In this document: piece by piece, positions 52,286-61,685 of the stretch | Position numbering within the stretch: the stretch's first letter is position 1 | Layout: each line of letters begins with the position of its first letter | Source of the DNA: Calditrichia bacterium | Lineage (GTDB): Bacteria; Calditrichota; Calditrichia; RBG-13-44-9; J075 | Direction of reading: 5' to 3' | Length of the DNA stretch: 64,000 nt | Assembly (NCBI GenBank): GCA_028284905.1 | Contig: JANQQU010000010.1 | Span: 1 to 64,000 of the forward strand | Program-made: the position numbers and the translations under genes | The notes under the pieces: model-generated | Told to the model about the DNA's origin: nothing | The model's database searches: none | Seen by the model: the letters and a program-made list of their open reading frames with translations, nothing else

Positions 52286-53617
52286 TCATTTCTCCGCCAG
52301 CGTGCCGGAAATGTCTGTGCGATAGGCCTGAATCGCCGGAATAACCGCGGAAATGATTCCCACTACGATGGCAAGGCCAATCAGCCAAAATTCTTCATTG
52401 AGAAATACACCACCGCTTATTGACAGCTGTTGAGCGTCGCGCAACCACTGACCCAGTAAATCGCTGGCAAGATGTCCCAGTGCTAATCCGGCGGCGGTGC
52501 CGAGGAAAGCCAAAAGAACGCCCTCAAGAATCACATGCCAAAGCAGCTTACCGGGTGATGCGCCGAGGGTGCGCATTATGGCGAGGTCATAACGACGCGC
52601 CTTCATGGCGGTGTAGAGCGCGATGAAAACGCTCAGTGCGGCAGTAATGATTAACAGAATGCCGAGGGCCTGGACAGCATCGTAGCCAACGCCGAGCAGG
52701 TTAAACAGGCGGGCGGTTTCGAATGCCGGGGAAGCAGCTTGCATATTAGTTCGGGCATTAATAAAACGGGGAAAGGTCGCCGCAGCCATCGGGGAACTGT
52801 ATTGGATTAACAATGAGGTAATTGCTTCGGCACTGTCCGCCGGGGTATAGGCGAAGCCGGTTTTTTTCATGATGAGCGGATGTCCCTTGTGGGAGGCTTG
52901 TTCTTCCTGATGATCTTCATCATGATCATGTTCTTTTTCAGTATCGTGGTCATGAGCGTGTTTTTCCTCGTGTTCTTCCTCATGATCTTCCGCTTCATCC
53001 ACTTCTTCGTGAATTGCCCACATGGTTTCCACGCTGCAAAGGATGAGGCGATCCAGCACAGTATCATTTTGCTTGAGAATACCTTTGACGATTAACTGAT
53101 GGTCATCATGGGCATGTCCGCCCGCGGTGAGTCCATGCGAGCTGGTAATTTCATCGCCAATAGCTAAGCCGGCTTCCCGGGCGACCTGCGCGCCCAGAAC
53201 GATCTCGAGAGTATGATCCCAGAGTTCACCCGCTGCTAATTCAGCTTCATAATGCTCAAGATATAATGGGGTGGTGCCGACAATGCGGTAGCCACTGTAG
53301 CTGTCTCCGAGGGCGAGCGGAATCGCTTTTTTGATCGCGCGGTTCGGCACCATCTTCATCGCCTCTTTCAAGGGAATATTGCCGGTGGGTGCATCCATAT
53401 GGTAGATTCCGGAAAGGATTAGCTGCAGGGGACTGCCTTTTGCCCCGACAACCGCATCCAACCCACGGGAATTGCGCGTCAGGTTGTCTTCCATTTGTTT
53501 GCTAAAAAGAAGTACGACGACAATGGTGGCAATCCCCAGGGCAAGGAGCAGGACGTTCAATAATGTGTTTAATTTGCGTTGGCGAATGTAGGATAAACTA
53601 AGCTTTAACAAATTCAT
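52286..53617 (-). CDS. FtsX-like ABC permease with His/Asp/Glu-rich periplasmic insertion
   Basis: A 443-residue permease. The start at ATG 53617 lies one base after the ATPase stop (TGA-T-ATG), so translation is coupled. Four spans: N-terminal (TLLNVLLLALGIATIVVVLL) and three FtsX spans near the C-terminus (LGILLIITAALSVFIALYTA, GVLLAFLGTAAGLALGHLA, WLIGLAIVVGIISAVIPAI). The periplasmic MacB-like domain carries an insertion of about 45 residues almost made of His, Asp and Glu (HEEEHEEKHAHDHD, EKEHDHDEDH). This points to binding of zinc, copper or nickel. With the LolD-like ATPase it forms a complete half-transporter pair. Confidence 0.92.
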   Translation of the reverse strand: MNLLKLSLSYIRQRKLNTLLNVLLLALGIATIVVVLLFSKQMEDNLTRNSRGLDAVVGAKGSPLQLILSGIYHMDAPTGNIPLKEAMKMVPNRAIKKAIPLALGDSYSGYRIVGTTPLYLEHYEAELAAGELWDHTLEIVLGAQVAREAGLAIGDEITSSHGLTAGGHAHDDHQLIVKGILKQNDTVLDRLILCSVETMWAIHEEVDEAEDHEEEHEEKHAHDHDTEKEHDHDEDHQEEQASHKGHPLIMKKTGFAYTPADSAEAITSLLIQYSSPMAAATFPRFINARTNMQAASPAFETARLFNLLGVGYDAVQALGILLIITAALSVFIALYTAMKARRYDLAIMRTLGASPGKLLWHVILEGVLLAFLGTAAGLALGHLASDLLGQWLRDAQQLSISGGVFLNEEFWLIGLAIVVGIISAVIPAIQAYRTDISGTLAEK

Positions 53618-53618
53618 A

Positions 53619-54269
53619 TCAGGCCCCCTCTCCGGAAATTTTATCAAGATCCAGCTGATGTTCAAAATGCGATTTAATGCGCTGGTCGTGCGTGGCGATG
53701 AGTAGTGTTGCATTATAACGGGTTGCCTGATCCAACAGCAATTGGATCACCTGTTCGCAGCTAACATCATCCAGGGCTGATGTCGGTTCATCTGCGAGAA
53801 TAAGCGTGGGATTGTTCATCACTGCCCGGGCAATTGCCGCTCGTTGCTGCTGCCCAAAGCTGAGGGTTTGCGGGTATGACGACGCCTTATCAGCGATATC
53901 CAGACTTTCCAGCACTTCTGCCACTCGGGCAGGATCTTGCGGGTTTCCGGCCATGTATGGCGCCATCAGTAAGTTTTCCCGAATCGTCAAAGTAGGCAGG
54001 AGGTGCATCTGCTGAAAGATGATGCCGATATGTTTTCCGCGAAAACGATCGAGCTCGCCTTTAGGGAGTTGTGCGAGATCTTTGTCGCCAATAATCACGC
54101 TTCCGCTGGTCGGGTTTAATAAACCGGCAAGAATATGTAATAACGTCGTTTTACCACTGCCGGAGTTCCCCAGCAATAACCAATGATCTCCCTGGGCGGC
54201 GTCAACTTCCGGAAGGGATAATACTGTTTTGCCATCATATTTATGGCTGATATTCTTCAGTTTGAACAT
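53619..54269 (-). CDS. LolD/MacB-type ABC ATPase
   Basis: A 216-residue ATPase with Walker A GNSGSGKTT (about 34-42), signature LSFGQQQR, Walker B LILADEPTSALD and switch His in LLIATHDQR. The compact form and the FtsX-type partner place it in the LolD/MacB/FtsE group. ATG 54269 (MFKLKNISHKYDGK) is the family start; the frame opens earlier at 54329 without support. Immediately followed by the His-rich permease. Confidence 0.95.
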   Translation of the reverse strand: MFKLKNISHKYDGKTVLSLPEVDAAQGDHWLLLGNSGSGKTTLLHILAGLLNPTSGSVIIGDKDLAQLPKGELDRFRGKHIGIIFQQMHLLPTLTIRENLLMAPYMAGNPQDPARVAEVLESLDIADKASSYPQTLSFGQQQRAAIARAVMNNPTLILADEPTSALDDVSCEQVIQLLLDQATRYNATLLIATHDQRIKSHFEHQLDLDKISGEGA

Positions 54270-54458
54270 TCTCTGCACCGAAATTTTTTGATTCTCATTT
54301 AGCCCATTACAACTTCTAAAATGCGGCAATCAGAAATAAATTAATCTGTTCGCCAAGAAGCTAATATAGCAAAGAATTCGGAAAATTCCCTCGCTAAATG
54401 ATTAAGGAAGTGGAGAATGTTTCTTGGAAAGTTTTACAAGCAAAGAGATGGTAATACT

Positions 54459-54512
54459 CCGCTTCCTGAAATCGCCCGATAAATATTTTATCATAATGAT
54501 TTCAGGAAGCGG
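54459..54512. other. 15-bp inverted repeat 3' of the VWA gene
   Basis: Arms CCGCTTCCTGAAATC and GATTTCAGGAAGCGG enclose 24 bases, 27 bases past the stop of the VWA lipoprotein. No U-run. It may end or protect the transcript, or be a further dispersed hairpin. Confidence 0.65.
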
Positions 54513-54538
54513 ATGTTGAAAAGGTAAGCTAAATGATT

Positions 54539-55597
54539 CTAGAGTAATTCCCCGTTAATTCGTAAGCGGACTGAGCGCTTATTATCTGGCGAAACGATTT
54601 GCCGGTTACGAATATAGCGTAAGTTATAGTTGTTAGTTACTGCCCGGGAAAATCGGTTAAAAACGGTTTGCAGTTCATCAATACTTAGCGGGAATGCATA
54701 AAGACCATTGCTGGCAGTCAGCGATCTGAGAATGCTTTCGTCGATGCCGTCATCACCATGCAAGCCGATAATGTAACTCTTAATACGGGAGCTGTTCGGC
54801 CCGGAAGTTTTTAACATCGAAACCAATGTTTCCGGAGAAAGGGCCTGGGTGGAATTGTTGTCATTACCATCGGTAAATGTTACCATTGCCCGCGCATTGG
54901 CGGTGGTGTGGCTTAACATATGGATGCCAGCGTTAATGCCGTCATAAAGCGCGGTAAACTGCCCGGGAACTAATTGATCGATGTACTGAAACACCGTGCT
55001 GGTATCCGCGGATAAACCGAGCGAATCAACCGAAGTGGCAAACGCAACGACACCGATCCGGGCAAGTGGCGAAAAGCTTTTTACAGAAGTGATAAAGTCT
55101 TTCGCAAAGATTTTAACATTCTCGAAATCGTTGTTCAGTGAGGCACTAACGTCCAGCACTAACACAACGTTTAAATGGTCCACCCGATCATATTCAAGAC
55201 TGAACTCGGTGGTTGAGTGCCACTGGTTATCAGTAAATTCCTCGGAATTCGCCATCATGATTTCATAATTGCCATTATCATCAGCCAGGCTGATGTTCTC
55301 CAGAATAACGCAGGAACTATCGGTGCCATGCAGGTTATAGGTCCACTGAGTAGCGGGGTCGAGAATGATTCCTGCTGAGGTGCGAAGCGTGTCAAGCTCT
55401 ACCCGCGGTGAATTACCGTCGGGATTCCAATAATCGAGATAAAGTAAGAAATCCTGGTTGGTATTGATTACCGGTGTCGGATCGGTAATGTCCGGGGGAG
55501 TATAATTATCTGAGCCGCGATGAATAGTGTCTTTACAGGATGATAATGCAATGAAAAGAAACATCAGCGCGAAAGAAGCGAGTATATTCTTTTTCAT
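54539..55597 (-). CDS. VWA-domain lipoprotein
   Basis: A 352-residue lipoprotein (lipobox LSSC at residues 18-21). Residues 22-140 are an unassigned beta-rich part. Residues about 140-325 form a von Willebrand A domain with a full metal site: D-V-S-A-S (DxSxS), the Thr in GQFTALYDGINAG, and the Asp in VTFTDGNDNNS. Such domains bind protein ligands through a metal ion. It is transcribed alone. Its ribosome site is weak. No partner gene (MoxR ATPase, for example) is nearby. Confidence 0.92.
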   Translation of the reverse strand: MKKNILASFALMFLFIALSSCKDTIHRGSDNYTPPDITDPTPVINTNQDFLLYLDYWNPDGNSPRVELDTLRTSAGIILDPATQWTYNLHGTDSSCVILENISLADDNGNYEIMMANSEEFTDNQWHSTTEFSLEYDRVDHLNVVLVLDVSASLNNDFENVKIFAKDFITSVKSFSPLARIGVVAFATSVDSLGLSADTSTVFQYIDQLVPGQFTALYDGINAGIHMLSHTTANARAMVTFTDGNDNNSTQALSPETLVSMLKTSGPNSSRIKSYIIGLHGDDGIDESILRSLTASNGLYAFPLSIDELQTVFNRFSRAVTNNYNLRYIRNRQIVSPDNKRSVRLRINGELL

Positions 55598-55894
55598 CTT
55601 TGCTACGCCTTTGTGTTTAGTAACCGGATTAAAATTTCAGAGCACTGCCATATTCATTTTTGAAATACTGGCGTCTGTGCGAAAAATGTTTCTCGCAACT
55701 GGCGTTCCAAAAACGGAAAGAAAACATAAAAGCAAAAAACAGCTTCAGGTTTTCCGAAGGTAATTTATTGTAATTGTTGAATATCGATGTGAGGAAATCG
55801 GAGAATTTATAAAACGATTTTCAAATCCCCTGTGGCATAATTTGCAAAAAGAGCACCTGAAAGTGTGAAAAGTGTTTACAAGAGAAGGGGGGTA

Positions 55895-55948
55895 AGGGAA
55901 TTCATGAGTAGAGGGAATTCATGAATTCCCTCTACTCATGAATTCCCT
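55895..55948. repeat. 54-bp perfect palindrome
   Basis: A perfect dyad centred at 55921/55922; GGGAATTCATGA recurs within each arm, giving the order of a palindrome with internal direct copies. It lies in the 507-base gap (55598-56104) between the divergent VWA and YdjM-like genes, where both promoters must also be; nothing else was recognised there. Core AATTCATGAATT is shared with 52239-52278. Confidence 0.95.
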
Positions 55949-56104
55949 CTACGTATGAATTGCGACGAAAATTTATAAAAGCAAATAAATTTGAAACTCT
56001 TCCGGAATATTTTCATCTATAAATAACCATGCCCGAATGTCAAAGGTAGATTTTAGTAGAAGGTTGTTACGGGCACTGATAAAAAACGACAAAAAGGAAT
56101 TATC

Positions 56105-57139
56105 GTGGATACCATTACACAATTTGTTTTAGGCGGTGCTGTCGGCGAAGCAGTGTTGGGAAGAAAAGTGGGGAACAAGGCGATCATCTGGGGAGGCATT
56201 GCCGGAACCATTCCCGATCTGGATGTGCTGGCCCGCCCATTTGTTTCGGAAGTAACCATGCTGGGACTGCATCGCGGTTTTTCTCATTCCATCGTTTTTG
56301 CATTTCTGCTGGCGCCGGTTTTTGGCTGGTTAGTAAATCGTTTCTATCAAAATCGCGATTCCCGGGGAGGCCTCACCGGTTGGAGCTGGCTGTTCTTTTG
56401 GGCGTTTCTGACCCACACTTTGCTGGATAGTTTTACCGCTTACGGCACTCAACTTTTCCAGCCATTTAGTGATTATCCGGTAGCTTTCTCATCGATATTC
56501 ATCATTGATCCGGTCTATACCATACCTATTATTTCCGGGCTGTTCATAATTTGGCGGATGAACCAACAGAACAATCGCCGCCGACTGATCAACTATGGCA
56601 TCCTCGCTTTTACAACTGCTTATTTACTGCTTTCTTTGGCGATAAAATTACGGGTGGATAATGCCTTTCAGGATGCCCTGGCCAAGCAGGAAGTAAGCCA
56701 GCGATCCCAATTTTCAGCGCCACTGCCAATGAATATCTTTCTTTGGATGGGAATCGCTCAAGTGGACGACCACTTACTGGTAGGCACCTATTCAATATTT
56801 GACCCGCATAATGATATACAATTCAAACGCATAGAGCGGAACAGCCATCTGATTGCCGATAATCTTTCTACCCCAACGATACAACGGCTCCTCTGGTTTT
56901 CCCGCGGAAATTATCATGTTCAGGAAATCGATGGGGAATTGTACTTTTACGATCTGCGCTTTGGCCGGAGCGATTTTTGGATGAAGGATGACGGTGCCTA
57001 TGTCTTTACTTTTCATCTTTTGAAAGATCCGGCAGCACCGGAGAAAATCGCTGGTTTTGATCAGCAACGACCAGGGTTGAAATTTGAAGATCGTATTCTC
57101 GAACAGTATTGGGCGAGAATTTGGGCGCGCCCGCAATAA
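56105..57139 (+). CDS. YdjM-like (DUF457) membrane-bound metal-dependent hydrolase family protein
   Basis: A 344-residue protein starting at GTG with AAGGA upstream. The family motifs are present: DTITQFVLGGAVGEAVLG at the N-terminus, GTIPDLDVLA, and LHRGFSHSIVFAF (His-rich site), with spans near 60-80, 95-110, 135-150 and 165-180 (GILAFTTAYLLLSLAIKL). The C-terminal 160 residues are soluble and beta-rich. Members are called metal-dependent hydrolases on motif grounds; the E. coli member is LexA-controlled, but no SOS box was found here. Followed by a strong terminator. Confidence 0.9.
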   Translation: MDTITQFVLGGAVGEAVLGRKVGNKAIIWGGIAGTIPDLDVLARPFVSEVTMLGLHRGFSHSIVFAFLLAPVFGWLVNRFYQNRDSRGGLTGWSWLFFWAFLTHTLLDSFTAYGTQLFQPFSDYPVAFSSIFIIDPVYTIPIISGLFIIWRMNQQNNRRRLINYGILAFTTAYLLLSLAIKLRVDNAFQDALAKQEVSQRSQFSAPLPMNIFLWMGIAQVDDHLLVGTYSIFDPHNDIQFKRIERNSHLIADNLSTPTIQRLLWFSRGNYHVQEIDGELYFYDLRFGRSDFWMKDDGAYVFTFHLLKDPAAPEKIAGFDQQRPGLKFEDRILEQYWARIWARPQ

Positions 57140-57190
57140 GCTCTGATTCAGCACTGCGTTTGTAACGCAGGTTGAAGATTATCAAAAAAT

Positions 57191-57232
57191 AAAGGCCGTG
57201 ATTATCTATTTGATAATACGGCCTTTGTTTTT
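57191..57232. terminator. Strong bidirectional-looking terminator
   Basis: AAAGGCCGT-G-ATTATC pairs with GATAAT-ACGGCCTTT around TATTT, followed by GTTTTT; the A-run on the left also gives a U-run on the other strand. It closes the YdjM-like gene. Confidence 0.93.
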
Positions 57233-57346
57233 ACATTTTGAAAACCTATCTAAGTATTTGATTTTATTGAATCATTCTCTGTGGCATTGTTCTTGTTCTA
57301 AAGTTTATATTGAACATTTTAAATATCGATAAAATGGGAGCTAAAT

Positions 57347-59254
57347 ATGTTGAATTTCGATATAAAAAAAATTTTTAGCCGGGCATCAGGGTTTACAAAA
57401 AACGTTTTCGGAATGCTGTTTTTGTTAACCATTATTCTGATACTGCCGGCAACCCTGCAAGCACAAACCTGGCAACTGGTTTGGCATGACGAATTTCTTG
57501 GGGACGAAATCGATCTGACCAAATGGAGCCATGAAGTAAATGGCCAGGGCGGCGGCAACAATGAACTGCAGTATTATACTGCCCGCGACACTAACTCCTT
57601 CATTGAAAATGGTAATCTGGTGATTCAGGCGCTGCAGGAACAATATACCGGTCCGGATGGTACTCGCCAGTATACTTCCGCACGAATGCGCACAAAGTTT
57701 AAGGGCGATTGGTTGTATGGCCGTTTTGAAATGCGTGCAAAGTTACCGACGGATCAGGGACTGTGGCCGGCGTTCTGGCTGTTGCCGACCGATTGGGAAT
57801 ATGGCGGCTGGGCGGCCAGCGGGGAAATCGATGTAATGGAAACTGTCGGATATTCTCCCAATCAGGTGCATGGCACGATTCATTATGGCGGTTCCTGGCC
57901 GAATAATGTGCATAGCGGTGGTAGTAAATTTCTAAGCAGCGGCACCTTTAGCGATGATTACCATGTTTTTGCAATGGAGTGGGAACCGGGAGAATTTCGT
58001 TGGTATCTGGATGGTGAGCATTACCATACCGAAACATCCTGGTTCACTACCGCAGCTTCTTTTCCTGCCCCTTTTGACAAGCGCTTTCATATACTTTTGA
58101 ATGTTGCTGTTGGTGGCGATTGGCCAGGTTCGCCGAATGCTACTACGACTTTCCCGGAAAGAATGTATGTCGATTATGTCCGGGTGTTCCAGGATAATAA
58201 TGCTGCACCTTCAGTGGCGATTACCCATCCGGCGAATAATGCCACGTTTAATGCCGGCGAAAATTTGACCATCGAAACCGAAGCGTCCGATCCCGATGGG
58301 TCTGTCAGTAAAGTGGAATTTATGCAGGGAGATGGCGTCATTGGTGAAGCAGTCAGTGCACCATATAATCTTCCGGTAAACAACCTTGCTGCAGGCAGCT
58401 ACACACTGAGAGCACGGGTAACAGATAATAATGGATTGACTTCATTATCTGGTGATGTAAATGTTGTTGTCGGTGGGGGAGCCGAGCAATCTCCATATCT
58501 AATGAGTGCGGTACGTCTGCCTGGAAGAATCGAAGTTGAAAATTATGATATTGGTGGCGAAGGCGTTGCCTATCATGATGTCGATACCGGCAATAATGGC
58601 GGTGGATTCCGTAATAATGAAGATGTTGATATCGAAGCAACAAATGATGTTGGCGGCGGGCATAATGTCGGTTGGATTGATGCCGGCGAGTGGATGGAAT
58701 ATTTGGTAGACGTCAGCAGTGGCGGCGTTTACAGCCTGGTTGCCCGGGTCGCTGCTCCATCTGCCAGTGGTATCTTTTCGATTGAGATGAATGGCACGGA
58801 TGTCACCGGCCCCATCGGTGTAACAAATACTGGTGATTGGCAAAACTGGGCATCGGTAACGAAAAATAATATAAATCTGACCCCCGGCATTCATACCTTG
58901 CGTTTTAAAGTGCTGAATGGTGGATTCAATCTCAACTGGATTGAATTTAATGCCATAACCAGTATCGATGACGAAACTGCAGCATTGCCGGCCGTCTATG
59001 AATTGTCGAAGAATTACCCGAATCCTTTTAACCCGAGCACCCGCATCGAATTTCGTTTGCCGACAGCGGACTTTGTAACACTGGAAGTCTTTGCAATTAC
59101 CGGGGAAAAAGTGGCTACACTGGTGCAGGAACATAAAACTGCCGGAAAACACAGCGTGCAGTTCGACGCGCGTGAACTTGGCAGCGGCGTTTATATGTAT
59201 CGCATGATAACGCCAAACTTTCAACAAAGCCGGAAGATGCTGCTGGTGAAATAA
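57347..59254 (+). CDS. Secreted GH16 beta-glucanase with Ig, CBM6 and sorting tail
   Basis: A 635-residue enzyme. Signal peptide (FLLTIILILPATLQAQ), then a family 16 glycoside hydrolase at about 42-280 (WQLVWHDEFLGDEIDLTKW) with the active site E160-I-D-V-M-E165. A Big-type Ig domain follows (ITHPANNATFNAGENLTIET, about 285-375), then a CBM6 (RIEVENYDIGGEGVAYHD to FNLNWIEF, about 388-530) and a sorting domain (LSKNYPNPFNPSTRIEF to SRKMLLVK). It is built to cut beta-1,3/1,4-glucans such as laminarin or lichenin outside the cell. Ribosome site GGGAG is good. A catabolic role on algal or plant glucan is likely; no transporter or second glycosidase is adjacent. Confidence 0.95.
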   Translation: MLNFDIKKIFSRASGFTKNVFGMLFLLTIILILPATLQAQTWQLVWHDEFLGDEIDLTKWSHEVNGQGGGNNELQYYTARDTNSFIENGNLVIQALQEQYTGPDGTRQYTSARMRTKFKGDWLYGRFEMRAKLPTDQGLWPAFWLLPTDWEYGGWAASGEIDVMETVGYSPNQVHGTIHYGGSWPNNVHSGGSKFLSSGTFSDDYHVFAMEWEPGEFRWYLDGEHYHTETSWFTTAASFPAPFDKRFHILLNVAVGGDWPGSPNATTTFPERMYVDYVRVFQDNNAAPSVAITHPANNATFNAGENLTIETEASDPDGSVSKVEFMQGDGVIGEAVSAPYNLPVNNLAAGSYTLRARVTDNNGLTSLSGDVNVVVGGGAEQSPYLMSAVRLPGRIEVENYDIGGEGVAYHDVDTGNNGGGFRNNEDVDIEATNDVGGGHNVGWIDAGEWMEYLVDVSSGGVYSLVARVAAPSASGIFSIEMNGTDVTGPIGVTNTGDWQNWASVTKNNINLTPGIHTLRFKVLNGGFNLNWIEFNAITSIDDETAALPAVYELSKNYPNPFNPSTRIEFRLPTADFVTLEVFAITGEKVATLVQEHKTAGKHSVQFDARELGSGVYMYRMITPNFQQSRKMLLVK

Positions 59255-59263
59255 ACCTTTTCA

Positions 59264-59396
59264 AATGCGGAATTCGGAATTTGGAATGTGGAATTAAAAA
59301 ATGGCATTCAGGATTCTAAATTCCGCATTCCCACTTCCGCATTCCGCATTCCCACTTCCGCATTCCGCATTCGCAAATTCCGCATTCCGAATTCGA
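59264..59396. repeat. GGAATG/CATTCC inverted arms with expanded short repeats
   Basis: The left arm reads AATGCGGAATTCGGAATTTG and so on; the right arm carries several tandem copies of CATTCCGCATTCCCACTTCCG-like text that pair with it. Same plan as the hexamer element: an inverted repeat with one arm expanded, right after a stop codon. Confidence 0.85.
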
Positions 59397-59546
59397 ATAA
59401 TTCCCTCCCGGGTTAACCTATTTTTGTGATTTTTAGGGTTTACCCCCCTTGTTTACCCCCAAACAATCCACATGATTAGGGGATGTAATCCCCCCTTTTT
59501 TCTCGCTAAATATCTCCAACGCATTCACCCTAACCTTGGAGGACCA

Positions 59547-61619
59547 ATGCAGAAAAGAGTTAAGTGGATTTTTGTATTTTTGTTCAGCCTGTTAATTTTT
59601 CCCCTCAACGGGCAGGTCATGGTTTCTACGATTACCGAGTCTTTTGCAGCTAGCGGGGGAGTTTCAATTGACGCGGAAGGATATCTTTACGTCGCCGATT
59701 TCGGGGCCCAGCTAAGCAATGCAAACGGACAAACGATTACCCGGGTAGATCCTGCCGATGGCTCCCTCAGCACATTTGCCAGCGGATTTTCCGGCGCCTC
59801 CGGCAACGCTTTCGATTCCCAGGGCAACCTGTTTCAATCGAATATTGCCGGTGGATTTATCAGTAAAGTCGATCCTTCCGGGAATGTCAGTTTTTTTACC
59901 AGCACGAACATTGTCGGGCCGGTTGGTATTGCTATTGATGCAAATGACAATGTTTTTGTCGCAAATTGCGGTGGAAACACCATCGCCAGAATTACCCCGG
60001 ATGGCGCCACTTCTACCGTGTTTGCTACGAGCACATTGTTAAATTGTCCGAATGGTTTGACCATCGATGAAAACAATAATCTCTACACCTGTAATTTCAG
60101 TGATGGCAATGTATTAAAAATCGACCCTGCCGGAAATGTCTCAATCCTGACGTCTATTTCCGGAGCGAATAACGGACATCTAACTTATCACAACGGGTAT
60201 CTTTTTGTCGTCGATCGTGGCGGTAATCGTATTTACCGGGTAAATGCAACGACCGGTCAACAGATCCTGGTTGCCGGCAATGGCGCATGTGGCAAAGCGG
60301 ATGGCCCGGGGCTGGAAGCAACATTTTCTTTTCCCAATGGCATTAAAGCAACCCCCAGTGGTGATACGCTCTATGTCAATGATGCTGTGCCATTATGTAA
60401 TGCCAATCTGAATCCCATCGTCATCCGGATGATTACCGGTGTGAACTCTTTACCGGCAGAAGAAAGAAGCAGTTTAGTACATACAACCGGGAATCTGGCA
60501 ATGGGCGTATTTAATGATGGTGCTCTCGGCGCCCAGCAATCGCCGCCATTTACCGGCCCGGGGGTTACCTGGCGTGGTGTAAACGGGGCTTTTACCGGGG
60601 GACCGATTTGTGCCCAGCTGCCAACTGCCAATGGTTTGATGGGAAGCTATGGCATTTCCAACGACATTCTTAATGTTGCCAGTAATTATGCTGCGGGTTT
60701 CAGCAGCGACGGTAATTTTGACCAGATCGCCACTGCTAGCTTGCATGACTATGGTGCACCGACACCCTTTGGCGTCGATATCATCCAGAAAACTTATAGT
60801 AATACGGGAGATGACTTCGTGTTCATCCGCTATGGATATGTTAACAAGTCTGCTGCGACACTGAGTGATTTTTATATGGGGATGCTGGTTGACTGGGATC
60901 TAACCCCACAAGCGGTGACCGACCTTGGCGGTTATGCCCCGGAACGGCATCTTGTTTACAATTATGAATCGACCGGCGCGAATCCATATTACTATGGTAT
61001 TGCCGCTTTGGATACAGTTTCCGGAATGATGACTACACCGGATCCCGTTGGTGTTAATGCTCGTTTGCAAAGCTTCGTCCGAATTTCATCCATCGATACT
61101 AATCCCATCGGTCCGCCCGGCGATTTTCGCAGCTGGATTGGCACGGGACCGGCGGATATTGCCCCGGGGGACACTTTCTGGACAACCTTCGCGATCCTCG
61201 CTGGGGATGATTTACAGGACATCCGGGAGCATGCGGATATGGCCAGTCAAAAGGCTTTTGCCCTGGGGTGGACGAATACCGTCACAGGTCTCGAAGATTC
61301 GCCGATATCTGCCGGGGAGATTCGCGATTTTGCCCTGGAAGGCAATTATCCCAATCCATTCAACCCTTCTACATCCATTCGTTATCAGCTTGCTGAAAGC
61401 GCCGATGTAAGCCTGAAAGTATTTAATCTGCTTGGTCAGGAGGTGGCTACACTGGTGCGGGCGACGCAAAGTGCCGGCGCAAAGACGGTAAGCTGGGATG
61501 GCCGGGATTACCTGGGCAATCCGGTCGCGTCCGGTGTCTACATCTATCGTATGACTGCCCGGAACGACGCTAAGGGGACATTCTTCAGCGATAGCCGAAA
61601 AATGGTATTAATGAAATAA
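59547..61619 (+). CDS. Secreted NHL/SMP-30-like beta-propeller protein with sorting tail
   Basis: A 690-residue protein; ATG 59547 follows TTGGAGGA and opens a signal peptide (WIFVFLFSLLIFPLNGQ). Residues about 35-290 hold at least six propeller repeats (VSIDAEGYLYVADFG, IAIDANDNVFVANCGGNTI, LTIDENNNLYTCNFSDGNV). Residues about 300-590 are an unassigned beta region (NLAMGVFNDGALGAQQSPPF, YGYVNKSAATLSDFYMGMLV). The C-terminus is a sorting domain (EGNYPNPFNPSTSIRY to SRKMVLMK). No catalytic residues were identified. It stands between the GH16 enzyme and the BNR protein. Confidence 0.88.
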   Translation: MQKRVKWIFVFLFSLLIFPLNGQVMVSTITESFAASGGVSIDAEGYLYVADFGAQLSNANGQTITRVDPADGSLSTFASGFSGASGNAFDSQGNLFQSNIAGGFISKVDPSGNVSFFTSTNIVGPVGIAIDANDNVFVANCGGNTIARITPDGATSTVFATSTLLNCPNGLTIDENNNLYTCNFSDGNVLKIDPAGNVSILTSISGANNGHLTYHNGYLFVVDRGGNRIYRVNATTGQQILVAGNGACGKADGPGLEATFSFPNGIKATPSGDTLYVNDAVPLCNANLNPIVIRMITGVNSLPAEERSSLVHTTGNLAMGVFNDGALGAQQSPPFTGPGVTWRGVNGAFTGGPICAQLPTANGLMGSYGISNDILNVASNYAAGFSSDGNFDQIATASLHDYGAPTPFGVDIIQKTYSNTGDDFVFIRYGYVNKSAATLSDFYMGMLVDWDLTPQAVTDLGGYAPERHLVYNYESTGANPYYYGIAALDTVSGMMTTPDPVGVNARLQSFVRISSIDTNPIGPPGDFRSWIGTGPADIAPGDTFWTTFAILAGDDLQDIREHADMASQKAFALGWTNTVTGLEDSPISAGEIRDFALEGNYPNPFNPSTSIRYQLAESADVSLKVFNLLGQEVATLVRATQSAGAKTVSWDGRDYLGNPVASGVYIYRMTARNDAKGTFFSDSRKMVLMK

Positions 61620-61685
61620 TAGTAGCAGTAGCGGCAAAGATAGTGGCAGTCGGCAGTAGCACCTGGCAGGAAAAATGTTTCATTT

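Noticed and set aside
55527-55763. 78-residue plus-strand frame at the 5' end of the VWA gene
   Set aside because: It overlaps the lipoprotein signal of the VWA gene and lacks a ribosome site; the sequence looks like noncoding spacer.
56105-57139. SOS control of the YdjM-like gene
   Set aside because: Known for the E. coli member, but no LexA-type dyad was seen upstream.
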